Assembly (NCBI GenBank): GCA_016125095.1
Contig: WGMK01000008.1
Coordinates: 44,394 to 108,393 of the forward strand
Reading direction: 5' to 3'
From: Candidatus Hydrogenedens sp.
Lineage (GTDB): Bacteria > Hydrogenedentota > Hydrogenedentia > Hydrogenedentales > JAEUWI01
DNA: 64,000 nucleotides
Positions 43,479 through 51,886 of this stretch are shown in pieces. The notes under the pieces are model-generated. The model was not told where the DNA came from, ran no database searches, and saw only the letters and a program-made list of their open reading frames with translations. The translations under genes and the position numbers were made by a program. How positions within the stretch are numbered: the first letter of the stretch is position 1; each line of letters opens with the position of its first letter.

Positions 43479-43976
43479 ATGAAACTCCGCAAACCAACCG
43501 GCACCGGGGCAACCCGGACCGCCGCCGAGCGGCGCTTCCGCTTCACGCACGCGCTGCTGGAAGCGCTGCCCGAGCACGATCCGGACAGCCCCTCCCGCGA
43601 GATGGAGTACAGCGATACCGAGATCACCGGCTTCCGGCTTCTCGTCGGGAAGACGGGGCGGAAAACCTTCTACCAGCGCTACGTCCTCGACGGCCGGAAG
43701 GGCGTCGCCCGGATCGGCCCCTTCCCTTCGGTCAGCCTGAAAGAGGCCCGGACGCGCGCGCACGAGGTGCGGGCGATGGTGGCGCGGGGCGAGGACCCGA
43801 AGGCAGAGCGTGCGGCGCGGGCCGCCGTCCCCACGGTCGCCGAGTTCTGCCGCGACTACCTCGACTATGCCCGGCAGCACGGGAAGAAGAGCGTGCGCGA
43901 CGACGAGATCCGGCTGGATAAAGAGGTCATCCCCCGCCTCGGGCAGGGGAATCGCCAAACTCGTGGCAAGCCGTGA
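43479..43976 (+). pseudogene. Truncated P4-type integrase, catalytic domain missing
   Basis: AAAGGA upstream and ATG at 43479. The 165-residue product has the N-terminal arm-binding DUF4102 domain (DTEITGFRLLVGKTGRKTFY, LDGRKGVARIGPFPSVSLKE) and part of the core-binding domain (VAEFCRDYLDYARQHGKKS). The expected next stretch after EVIPRLG continues in another frame as GIAKLVASRDLPVAI before a stop, so there is a frameshift in the GGGG run near 43946-43949. The catalytic domain (about 200 residues) is absent from the sequence up to att copy 3. It was probably the integrase of element 2. Confidence 0.85.
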
Positions 43977-44755
43977 CTTACCAGTCGCTATCTGACTCTG
44001 ATTGGTTCTGTAGCGGAGGGTTTGACGAATTGGCGTAATGCTTCCAGAAGAAATAAGCTGTGTGATGATTCGCGTCGCACAGATTCGCGAGCGTAATCCG
44101 AGTCATGCTACACGCTGAGAGTTGTAGGTTACGCTTGCACTTTCGTCCCGAGGGGATCCTCGCGATACAAGTACGGTAGTGGGAAGGTTCACTCCCCCGC
44201 AGGGCGCGATGTTGTCGCGGGGCGAGGGGGCGCTTAGCCCGGCGTAGGGGTGTCCTTAGAAGAGGCGGGCGTTTGACTCCGGCGGTCGGTCGGGGCTTTC
44301 ACAGCGAGTCCGATCCGGTCAGGTCTTAGTGCCTTCGAATCGGGCTCATGGCATCGTTTTCCGCGTTGGCGTTCGCACCCAGACGAGGCTGCCGAGGCCT
44401 GCACGCTATGGAGCGTCGCACCGCCACACCCGGCGCAGCGGAGTTGTACGACGCGCGCCTTCGGGGCGTGTCCACCAGCGTGTAAACACTGCCGCGACAG
44501 GTCTGTCCCCGTCCGGTCCGAGACGCTCGCTTCTGTCCGGTAGGCCCGTGATGGCCGAGTTGTGAACACAACCGATCATCCCGGCATTTGCATTCGGGAA
44601 CCACGAAGACCTGACAGTTGTCTGTGTTGGGTTTTTCAGCTTTGTCACACTTCGAAAGTGTAGCAGCGGTCGTGTACGATTTCTGCTTGAACGCTCTGCG
44701 GATTTTCGCGAAGCAGCCACAGCTACATTGTACACAACAGTACTAGTGTTCTGGT
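43977..44755. other. Degenerate region between integrase remnant and att copy 3
   Basis: In 779 bases I find no supported gene and no trace of the integrase catalytic motifs in any frame that I could read. The composition shifts to lower GC. It may be eroded element DNA left after a deletion that removed the integrase C-terminus. Confidence 0.5.
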
Positions 44756-44801
44756 CTTTTAATCCGGTGGTCCCGGGTTCGAGCCCCGGCCCGGTCACCA
44801 T
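44756..44801 (+). repeat. att copy 3, right end of element 2
   Basis: An exact 46-bp copy of the tRNA-Lys 3' part. Host-type genes resume directly after it. Confidence 0.9.
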
Positions 44802-44839
44802 TTCTTTTCTGATTCCCGCAGTGCTGTGCTTTCGGGCTG

Positions 44840-46864
44840 TTAGGGCGTTGGGCCGGGGTCGAAGCCGTCTTCGGTCAGGCCGTTCGGGGCGGCGTGGTAA
44901 CCGGTTGCGTTGAAGAACTGGATTTGCCGCAGCAGTTCGCTCAGGGACACGTTGAAATCGAAGGGAGCGAAGTCCGCGCTGTGGCGAAGGCACTCTTGGT
45001 TGCCTGCGGGGCCGGGCAGGTAGCCGTCTTCGGTGTTCTGACCGGAGCCGGCGCAGGCGTATCCGCCCGCGTTATAGAACTGGATGACGCGCAGCAGTTC
45101 GGTGAGGTCGATCACGAAGTCAGCGCTCTGGTCGGCGGTGTGCACGGGCGTGGCGCTGCCGGCGATCAACTCGCGTTCTGTTAGGAAGCCGTCGCCGGTT
45201 TCCTTGGTGATGGCGATATCGAGCGCGTCGAATTGCTCCTGCGTGAGGCCGGGAATCAGCGTCTGGGCTTCTTCGAAGGAAAGCCTTTCATCGTTGTTTG
45301 TATCCGCGGTCTGGAATCCTGCCAGAAGGGTTTGAGCGAGAATCCGCAAATCGTCGCCGCCTTCGCCTTCTCCGTCGCCGGTCCCGTCTCCGTCGCCTTC
45401 GATTGCTCCCTCACCGACACCCTCGACAGCCCCTTCGCTGACGCCTTCGACGACACCTTCATTGACGCCTTCCGCTGCCCCCTCTGCTATTCCCTCGCCT
45501 GCGCCTTCGCCCTCGCCTTCGCCCGGGGGTGGGTCCGCATAGGTCACGCACAGCTCGACCGTGCCAGGGGCTTCCGGATCGAACACGGACACCACGAGGT
45601 GGTAGGTATCGTTCGGCTTTAGCCGGATGCCGTCGGAAGCGGAGAACGCGCTCCTTTGACCAGCACCGCTATCGTCGTCAAAGGCCACCAGGTTGCTTGT
45701 GGGTTGACCCGGATCGAAGGGGTCGCAATAGAGCGCCAGGACGGTGTCCGAGATTGATCCTGAAACCGCGACTTCAAGCAGCTTTGGCGTCGGCGGCGCG
45801 ACGAATGTAAAGGCTGCAAAGGGCACATCGAATTGCCGTGTTGTTGCGGCGAGGTTGCAGTTCAGGCTTATCGCGTTAACGGATGCATTCACGCGCTTCC
45901 AAATCGGACTGGTGGCAATGTCGAGCGTGTCATCGAATTCCTCCGCGCATCCGTCGCCCTCGCCCTCGCCTTCAGTAACGCCTTCACCGTCACCTTCAGG
46001 GCTTCCCTCCTGCACGCCTTCGGTCGTCCCTTCGCCCTCGCCTTCGGTAACGCCTTCACCGCCACCTTCAGGGCTTCCCTCCACTGCGCCTTCGGTCGTC
46101 CCTTCGCCCGCGCCTTCGGAAACGCCCTCACCGCCACCCTCAGTGTTTCCCTCCACGGTGCCTTCGGTCGTCCCTTCGCCCGCGCCTTCTGCAATGCCTT
46201 CACCGCCACCTTCAGGGCTACCCTCCACGACGCCTTCACCCGCACCTTCGGCAATCCCCTCGCCTTCGCCTGCGGGTGGGTCTGCATATGTCACGCACAA
46301 GTCGACCGTGCCAGGGGCCTCGGGATCGAACACGGACACGACGAGGTGATAAGTGCTGTGCGGCGTCAACAGAATGCCATCGGACGCGGAGAACTGGCTC
46401 TTCTGAGCCGCACCGCTATCGTCGTCAAAGGCGACCAGATTGCTCGTTTGAAGCTCGGGGTCAAACGGATCGCAGTACAGCGCGAGTACGGTGTCCTGAA
46501 TCGATCCGGACATGGTGACCTCAAGCAGCTTGGGCGTCGGCGGCGCGACGAAGGTAAACGCGGCGAAGGGTACATCGGAGGCCCGCGTTGTTGCGGCGAG
46601 GTTGCAGTCCAGACTCACCGCGTCAATGGATGCATTCACACGTTCCCATATCGGACTCGTCGCGACGTCGAGGGTAGCGCTGAATTCCTCCGCGCACCCC
46701 GGTTCGCCGTCCACCGCGCCTTCGCCGGAGGGGGCTGCGGCCGCAGATAAGGTCAGCATCATGCTGGCCAGCAGGATTCGCGCCGCGGCGGAATTGACGC
46801 CCGAAAAGCATTTACCTGCGGGGCCTGAGGTGCGTGTCCACCATAAAGCATTGCCGGATAACAT
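44840..46864 (-). CDS. Secreted repeat protein with PPC-like domains and dockerin-like C-terminus
   Basis: 674 residues from ATG 46864, supported by GGAGG about nine bases upstream. A hydrophobic export segment (ARILLASMMLTLSAAAA) is followed by two nearly identical domains of about 140 residues (CAEEFSATLDVATSP ... LVVSVFDPEAPGTVDLCVTY) that look like bacterial pre-peptidase C-terminal beta-sandwiches. Long Gly/Glu linkers (units such as EGAGEG, EGSPEGG) join them. The C-terminus has an EF-hand-like DTNNDERLSFEE and two copies of the unit LTELLRVIQFYN / LSELLRQIQFFN with TEDGY/F. That unit is, from memory, typical of Hydrogenedentota surface proteins and recalls dockerins. Probably extracellular or surface-attached; role unknown. 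Confidence 0.8.
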   Translation of the reverse strand: MLSGNALWWTRTSGPAGKCFSGVNSAAARILLASMMLTLSAAAAPSGEGAVDGEPGCAEEFSATLDVATSPIWERVNASIDAVSLDCNLAATTRASDVPFAAFTFVAPPTPKLLEVTMSGSIQDTVLALYCDPFDPELQTSNLVAFDDDSGAAQKSQFSASDGILLTPHSTYHLVVSVFDPEAPGTVDLCVTYADPPAGEGEGIAEGAGEGVVEGSPEGGGEGIAEGAGEGTTEGTVEGNTEGGGEGVSEGAGEGTTEGAVEGSPEGGGEGVTEGEGEGTTEGVQEGSPEGDGEGVTEGEGEGDGCAEEFDDTLDIATSPIWKRVNASVNAISLNCNLAATTRQFDVPFAAFTFVAPPTPKLLEVAVSGSISDTVLALYCDPFDPGQPTSNLVAFDDDSGAGQRSAFSASDGIRLKPNDTYHLVVSVFDPEAPGTVELCVTYADPPPGEGEGEGAGEGIAEGAAEGVNEGVVEGVSEGAVEGVGEGAIEGDGDGTGDGEGEGGDDLRILAQTLLAGFQTADTNNDERLSFEEAQTLIPGLTQEQFDALDIAITKETGDGFLTERELIAGSATPVHTADQSADFVIDLTELLRVIQFYNAGGYACAGSGQNTEDGYLPGPAGNQECLRHSADFAPFDFNVSLSELLRQIQFFNATGYHAAPNGLTEDGFDPGPTP

Positions 46865-47121
46865 CTTGCGCGGCCTCCGCAGTTTAACTGATTCAGCAGA
46901 GTCGCGAACGAACTTCCTCGGCGGACGCACTTGCTGTTCAGGCAGCCTAACGGAAGCCTAGTGCGGGGTCAAGCCCGAGACCTAATCGGGCGGCATTCAA
47001 GGGACCCTTGGTGGCGCTGTTCGGCCGCGCCGACCTTATGGATTACGAGACTGCGCTCGAACCCACTGGCGCGCAGCCTAAAGAAAAGGTAACTCTCTTG
47101 GCCGAGTATCGGCCCTCTTCG

Positions 47122-47157
47122 GGTTGTCCCGGTTTCGAGCCCGAGCCCGGCCTCCAT
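47122..47157 (+). repeat. Degenerate tRNA 3'-end-like sequence
   Basis: Aligned without gaps, 30 of 36 bases match the end of the att core (T-arm, acceptor strand and CCA region, with CTCCAT in place of CACCAT). It could be an old, decayed att site or the relic of a different tRNA. No convincing 5' half is seen upstream. The surrounding 46865-47272 contains no gene I can support. Confidence 0.4.
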
Positions 47158-47272
47158 CTACTTCCTGCCTGGTCGGGTATCTTGGAATCGGCTAGTTGAG
47201 TTGCGTAGGCCGAGGCCATGCTCTTTGGGTCTCTGTTGGGGTTCCCAACCGCCTAGATTCTTGAGTGCGCCG

Positions 47273-49012
47273 CTACTTACCAAGCACGCAAAATCCGTCT
47301 TCGGTGCCTTCGTCGGGGCAATAAATGTAGAAGCTCAGGTTGAAGAACTGGATGCCTCGCAGCAGTTCACTCAGGGAAATGCGCCAGTCTTTCGGGTTGT
47401 AGTCGGAATCGTGGCGAAAACAGGCGTAGTTGTTGCCCGGCCCGGGCACGAATCCGTCTTCGGTATCGAAGGGCGCGTCGGCGCAGTGGAATCCGTCGGA
47501 ATTGAAAAGCTGGATCAGGCGCAGCAGTTCGGGCAGCGAAATGATGAAGTTGAAATCGGTGTCGACGGAGAGCCACCCATCCTGAAACTCGCCGTCCGTA
47601 GTCACTTCGCCTTCGGCTTCTGCGGCGCCTTCCGCCTCCGCAGCGCCTTCGCCTTCGGCCTCTGCAGCCCCCTCCGCCTCGCCGCCCGTCTCGGCCTCGC
47701 CGGTGGTTTCCGCCTCGGTCGCGGTCTCGGCCTCGCCCTCGATAGCCACGGACTCGAAACCAATGGTGAGCGAAAAGTCCGTGCCCTTCGTCTGTCCGAA
47801 GCTTGCCAGCCGCAGCAGGAAAGCTTTCTCCGTCGAGCGCGTGTTGGATACGGCTATCTGCACCGTCTGATTCGGCTGGGTATTGCCGTCGCACGCGATC
47901 TCGTCTTGTCCGCAGTCTTCATACGCCGTAACGACGCTCCCGGAATCGGCGGATACACACGAGACATTCGCGCGCGTGCCGGCGGGCAAGGCAAGCTGGT
48001 ACCAGATGTCTGCGAACTCTGCAATCAAGCAGCTGGCGAGCGGTTCGCCGGTGGCGTACCTGCTCGATAGATTGAAGGTGCCCTCGGAAATCGGCAGTGC
48101 GTCCGTGCATGCGTCGTTGGCCGGAACATCTTCCAGGGAGACGAACAGATCGAAATCGCCCGTCCTGCCCTGCGTGCCGGCCACGCGAATCAGCACCTCC
48201 TCCGGGGTGTCGGCAGGATTCGAATGCGACACGCGGGACGAGTCGCCGCCCTGGCACTCGATGATGTCACCGCCGCACGCGTGATACAGGTCGAGGACGG
48301 CGGTGAAGTTCAGCGGTTCCGCGCGCACTTCGAGGGCTTTCTTTGCGGGCACCACCGTGCGATACCACACATCGGGAAACTGGTTGCCGTTGCCAAACAC
48401 ACAGGAATTCACGGCCGCGCCCAAAGCCGATGTCGTACTGCCCGAGGTCGTTCCGGTGTCCACCGTAATCGCATCGGCGCAGGCATCGTTTTCGGGCGGC
48501 AGCACCACCGTCAATTCGATACTGAAAGGCCCGGCATCCGGCCTGCCACTTGCCGAGAAATACGATCCGATGCGCAGTAGATAGGTCTGGTTCTCACCCG
48601 TCTTATTCTGGAATTCGACGGCGTTCGGCCCCGGATTACCGGGGACCTGCGAACAATCCAGCACCGTGCCGCCGCAGCTATCGTAAAGCGCCGCCGCCAG
48701 GAAAAAATCGATGGGAGTGACCGCGGCCTGCGCAGTGGCCCCCGGAGTCAGCTCGAACGTATACCAAAGGTCGTTCTTAATCGGCTGGCTGCAGTCAGGG
48801 CCTATCACGCCTTCACCCGTAGAACCTGTAGTATCGCCTTGGGTGGTCCCCACAGAAAGGGGTGTCGGGTTCGTGCATTCGTCGTTTGCGACCACCGCGG
48901 CCGAAGCTGGCAGGCAACAGCCCATCGACACCAGCAGTGCGAGGAACGGCGACAACCGAGACCGGCGTCCAACGAACACACAGACCAAGTACGACAAGCC
49001 CAGAGCATTCAT
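47273..49012 (-). CDS. Secreted repeat protein, same C-terminal unit as its neighbour
   Basis: 579 residues from ATG 49012, with AAGGAA upstream. A signal peptide (LSPFLALLVSMGCCLPASA) is followed by three PPC-like domains of about 130 residues, each starting NDECTNPTPLSVGTT / NDACADAITVDTGTT / NDACTDALPISEGTF and containing DLWYTFEL, DVWYRTVV or DIWYQLAL. A Glu/Ala/Gly linker (GEAETGGEAEGAAEAEGEG) leads to two SLPELLRLIQLFN / SLSELLRGIQFFN units with TEDGF. It resembles the 44840-46864 product in build but not in detail. Probably a surface or secreted protein, perhaps held in place through its C-terminal unit. Confidence 0.8.
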   Translation of the reverse strand: MNALGLSYLVCVFVGRRSRLSPFLALLVSMGCCLPASAAVVANDECTNPTPLSVGTTQGDTTGSTGEGVIGPDCSQPIKNDLWYTFELTPGATAQAAVTPIDFFLAAALYDSCGGTVLDCSQVPGNPGPNAVEFQNKTGENQTYLLRIGSYFSASGRPDAGPFSIELTVVLPPENDACADAITVDTGTTSGSTTSALGAAVNSCVFGNGNQFPDVWYRTVVPAKKALEVRAEPLNFTAVLDLYHACGGDIIECQGGDSSRVSHSNPADTPEEVLIRVAGTQGRTGDFDLFVSLEDVPANDACTDALPISEGTFNLSSRYATGEPLASCLIAEFADIWYQLALPAGTRANVSCVSADSGSVVTAYEDCGQDEIACDGNTQPNQTVQIAVSNTRSTEKAFLLRLASFGQTKGTDFSLTIGFESVAIEGEAETATEAETTGEAETGGEAEGAAEAEGEGAAEAEGAAEAEGEVTTDGEFQDGWLSVDTDFNFIISLPELLRLIQLFNSDGFHCADAPFDTEDGFVPGPGNNYACFRHDSDYNPKDWRISLSELLRGIQFFNLSFYIYCPDEGTEDGFCVLGK

Positions 49013-49108
49013 AGGTACCGTTCCTTTTGGAGCGTATGTAGGAGGACGAATCGTAGCAGCAACGCTCAAAAGGAAACAATTAGCGAAATTTGTCCAACGA
49101 GGCGGCCG

Positions 49109-50074
49109 TCACCACTCGTACACCCAGGTGTAGACCGTATAGGTCGTCGGGGGCGGGGAGTGGATGGGCTCGCCGTCGCGGGTCTCGCCGCAGCGGAGGG
49201 TGAGGCGGAGGCCATCCTGGAAGAACACGGGATCGTCGTCGTGAATGCGGTACGCGGAGAAGCGGTTCTCGTCGCGGTTGAACGTGGTCAGGCCGGCGGC
49301 GTCGTTCGCGTAGGTGCGGCCGTGGTGGAAGAAGCCAGAACTCAGGAAGTAGTCCTCCAACCCGGAAGACAACAGCATCGGCTCGTCGGCGCCGCCGGTG
49401 TAGGCGCGCAGGCAGCCCTCCTGATAGGTCTGGTCGCGCCAATCGCCCAGCGGCCGCTCGCCCTGGGCCGCCAGCGAGAGCATGTACAGCGCGCCGCTCT
49501 TCGGGGTGTCGCACAGCGCAAATTCTTCCAGCGGCTCGGCGCGGTGGTCTTCCAGCGTGTACAGCCGCAGCCGCGCGATATCGGGCAGGGTGACGCCGCC
49601 CACCACCACCGGCAGGTTTTCCGTGCCGCGGATGATCCACCACACCTTATCCTCGGTCACCCAGTCCATCACCTCGGCCAGCGGCAGCAGCGTCACGCGC
49701 ACGCTCGTGCCGAAGGGAATGCGGAAGGTGTTGTGCACCCCGCCCAGGTGTCCCATCCGAGCCACGCCCCAGATGTTCGCGTGCCCGTGCAAGTCGTAGC
49801 CGTGGCCGTTGGTCAGCTTCATATCGATGGACGGCGTCTCCTCGCCGTCCACATACACCCGCACCCGCACGCGCTCGTCCATCGCGAACCACATGTGCGT
49901 CAGGCAGCCGTGGCCCTTGTGCGAGAAAAGCTCGACCTCCTTGCCCGGCTCCAATAGGGGCACATCCTTGCCCATGGCGCTGAATGTCTTGAGCGCGTCA
50001 ATCGGGTCCGCCTGCGCCATGGAGGCGGCCAGCATGGCGAGGACCAGTAGTAAGCGGCGGTGTGCGAGGTTCAT
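49109..50074 (-). CDS. DUF2961 secreted protein
   Basis: A 321-residue protein with a signal peptide (LLLVLAMLAASMAQA). The body shows GHGCLTHMWFAMDERVRVRV, the DGEETPSIDM strand, PFGTSVRVTLL and GLEDYFLSSGFFHHGRTYAN, typical of DUF2961. The family is common in Bacteroidota and Planctomycetota polysaccharide loci; some members are now regarded as glycoside hydrolases acting on fructofuranose- or arabinofuranose-containing glycans, though I cannot assign the activity here. GGGAGC precedes the chosen ATG. It is somewhat short for the family but has both ends. It stands alone, followed on its 5' side by repeat-rich DNA. Confidence 0.8.
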   Translation of the reverse strand: MNLAHRRLLLVLAMLAASMAQADPIDALKTFSAMGKDVPLLEPGKEVELFSHKGHGCLTHMWFAMDERVRVRVYVDGEETPSIDMKLTNGHGYDLHGHANIWGVARMGHLGGVHNTFRIPFGTSVRVTLLPLAEVMDWVTEDKVWWIIRGTENLPVVVGGVTLPDIARLRLYTLEDHRAEPLEEFALCDTPKSGALYMLSLAAQGERPLGDWRDQTYQEGCLRAYTGGADEPMLLSSGLEDYFLSSGFFHHGRTYANDAAGLTTFNRDENRFSAYRIHDDDPVFFQDGLRLTLRCGETRDGEPIHSPPPTTYTVYTWVYEW

Positions 50075-50204
50075 GGCGAAGCTCCCGGCGTTTATGCCTG
50101 GTGGGCATGGTAGCGGTACTGCCGCGCGATTGCGATAGGGGGAGATTCGTTGCGACGCGGCAAGCTCTTTGGCGAGGTGAAAGAATTCCTTCGGACCTGA
50201 AGGT

Positions 50205-50472
50205 GATCGCAGCTTCGCTGCTTTGGAGTGCGCAAGACTTGCTTGCGCTTTCGCTGAGAGAGCTTGCTCCCGTCGTTGCAGCCCACCACCCGAATCCGCC
50301 GTGCAGGCGCCACATCGCATCCATCGCGCCAAAGAGGTCGCCGCGCTACGCTCGCGATGACAACGTAGGTGGCGATTGCGCCTGTAAAAAGACTTCGTTT
50401 CGCCTTCAACGCCCCCCAACATCGTCCTTGCGAGGAGCGAGTCCCCGAGCGACGCGGCAACCTCCTTGGCGC
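50205..50472. repeat. Dispersed repeat A, copy 1 (268 bp)
   Basis: It is nearly identical to 50591-50858. It is built of sub-units: a palindromic TTTGGAGTGCGCAAGACTTG / GCTTGCGC part, a CGCGCCAAAGAGGTCGCCGC part, and a CCTTGCGAGGAGCGAGTCC part. The last two resemble the widespread CATTGCGAGGAGCG-type bacterial interspersed repeats. Non-coding. Confidence 0.8.
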
Positions 50473-50590
50473 AGGGATTTCAGTATCGAAGCGACGAAGG
50501 CGGGTCGCAGCAATTCAATGAGGTCACGCTGTGATATGGACGCGTTGGCTTCGAGATGGCTCGCGAGTACGCTCGCCTTACCGGACGGGC

Positions 50591-50858
50591 GATCGCAGCT
50601 TCGCTGCTTTGGAGTGCGCAAGACTTGCTTGCGCTTTCGCTGAGGGAGCTTGCTCCCGTCGTTGCGGCCCACCGCCCGAATCCGCCGAGCAAGCGCCGCA
50701 TTGCCTCCATCGCGCCAAGGAGGTCGCCGCGCTACGCTCGCGATGACAACGTAGGTGGCGATTGCGCCTGTAAAAAGACTTCGTTTCGCCTTCAACGCCC
50801 CCCAACATCGTCCTTGCGAGGAGCGAGTCCCCGAGCGACGCGGCAACCTCTTTGGCGC
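50591..50858. repeat. Dispersed repeat A, copy 2 (268 bp)
   Basis: Direct copy of 50205-50472 after a 118-bp spacer, with only a few substitutions. The whole interval 50075-50919 contains no gene. Confidence 0.8.
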
Positions 50859-50919
50859 CCGCCGTTTGTCCGCCCCGCGCGCGGGTGCCTATACTGCGTC
50901 GGAACGGGGAGGACGCGTG

Positions 50920-51855
50920 GTGTCGCAGCAGCCGGTTATCTGGGTCGTGGGTAGTCTGAATGCGGATTTGGTGCTGCCGGTGGAGCGTATGCCGCTGCCG
51001 GGCGAGACCGTGCCCGGCGGGGCGCTGGCGATACATCCGGGCGGCAAAGGAGCGAATCAGGCGTGCGCTGCGGGCCGGTTGGGCGCGCGGGTCCGCATGG
51101 TGGGCAATGTCGGCCAAGACCACCTCGGCGCGTTATTGCTCGAATCGCTTTCGGATGCCGGGGTCGATACGGCGGGCGTGCATCGGGTGCCGGAGCCCAC
51201 GGGCGTGGCGTCCATCTATGTGCTGCCGGACGGCGAAAACGCGATTGCCATTTCGCCCGGCGCGAATGGCGCGCTTGCGCCGGAGGACGTCGAGACGCGG
51301 CTCTTGGGTATCGCCCCGGGCGACTTCCTGCTCTGCCAGCTCGAGGTGCCGATAGGCACCGTCGCAGCGGCGCTCCGCATCGCACGCGAGGCCGGTGCGA
51401 CCACGCTGCTGGACCCGGCCCCTGCCGCCGCATTCCTGCCCGGTCTGCTGGAACAGGCGGATTACCTGACACCCAACGAAACGGAGGCCGCCGCCATCCT
51501 CGCCTGTGCGCCCGGTGAATTGAACCACGCCGAGGCCTGGTGCAATGCGTCGGCCCGACTGCGGGCTGCAGGCGCGCGCAGCGTCGTGCTGAAGCTCGGA
51601 GCGGCGGGGTGTTATCTCGACGATGGCGCCACGCAGCACCATGCGCCGGGGTATCGCGTCGCGGCGGTGGACACCACGGCGGCGGGCGATACGTTCAACG
51701 GGGCCTTCGCCACGCTGATGGCAGAGGGTGCGCCGGTGGCCGAGGCGCTCGATTTTGCCTGCGCCGCCGCGGCCCTCTCGGTCACCCGTCCCGGCGCGCA
51801 GTCGTCGATGCCGGTGCGGAGCGAGGTGGAATCCTTGCGATCAAAAAGCATCTAA
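50920..51855 (+). CDS. rbsK: PfkB-family sugar kinase, ribokinase-like
   Basis: A 311-residue kinase starting at the second of two GTG codons, seven bases after GGGGAGG. It shows SLNADLVL at the N-terminus, GGKGANQACAAGRLG (PfkB signature 1), TPNETEA, and the anion hole with catalytic Asp in DTTAAGDTFNGAF (signature 2). Ribokinase phosphorylates D-ribose to ribose-5-phosphate in the cytoplasm; other pentoses are possible. The binding-protein gene follows after 31 bp and the permease after that, supporting sugar import and phosphorylation as one pathway. Confidence 0.9.
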   Translation: MSQQPVIWVVGSLNADLVLPVERMPLPGETVPGGALAIHPGGKGANQACAAGRLGARVRMVGNVGQDHLGALLLESLSDAGVDTAGVHRVPEPTGVASIYVLPDGENAIAISPGANGALAPEDVETRLLGIAPGDFLLCQLEVPIGTVAAALRIAREAGATTLLDPAPAAAFLPGLLEQADYLTPNETEAAAILACAPGELNHAEAWCNASARLRAAGARSVVLKLGAAGCYLDDGATQHHAPGYRVAAVDTTAAGDTFNGAFATLMAEGAPVAEALDFACAAAALSVTRPGAQSSMPVRSEVESLRSKSI

Positions 51856-51886
51856 TCCGGTCGTGGCTACCCGGAGGGAGGTTTTC

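Larger units (their letters stand above)
19171..44801 (+). mobile_element. Integrated element 2, defence and replication island, 25.6 kb
   Basis: It is bounded by att copies 2 and 3. It carries a leftward restriction-modification and toxin-antitoxin operon, a nuclease-helicase gene, a primase-polymerase fusion, small unknown genes and an integrase remnant reading toward att copy 3. No relaxase or conjugation genes are seen. Because its integrase lacks the catalytic domain, it is probably immobile on its own. A self-contained replication gene suggests an origin as a plasmid-like or phage-like replicating element. Confidence 0.85.

Noticed and set aside
44234..44604. Small open frames between the integrase remnant and att copy 3
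   Set aside because: No ribosome-binding site, no motif and odd composition; more likely eroded DNA.
45950..46265. Tandem short repeats that could look like a CRISPR array
   Set aside because: The units are about 12-24 bp in phase with codons for Gly/Glu-rich linkers of a secreted protein; there are no unique spacers of equal length and no cas genes.
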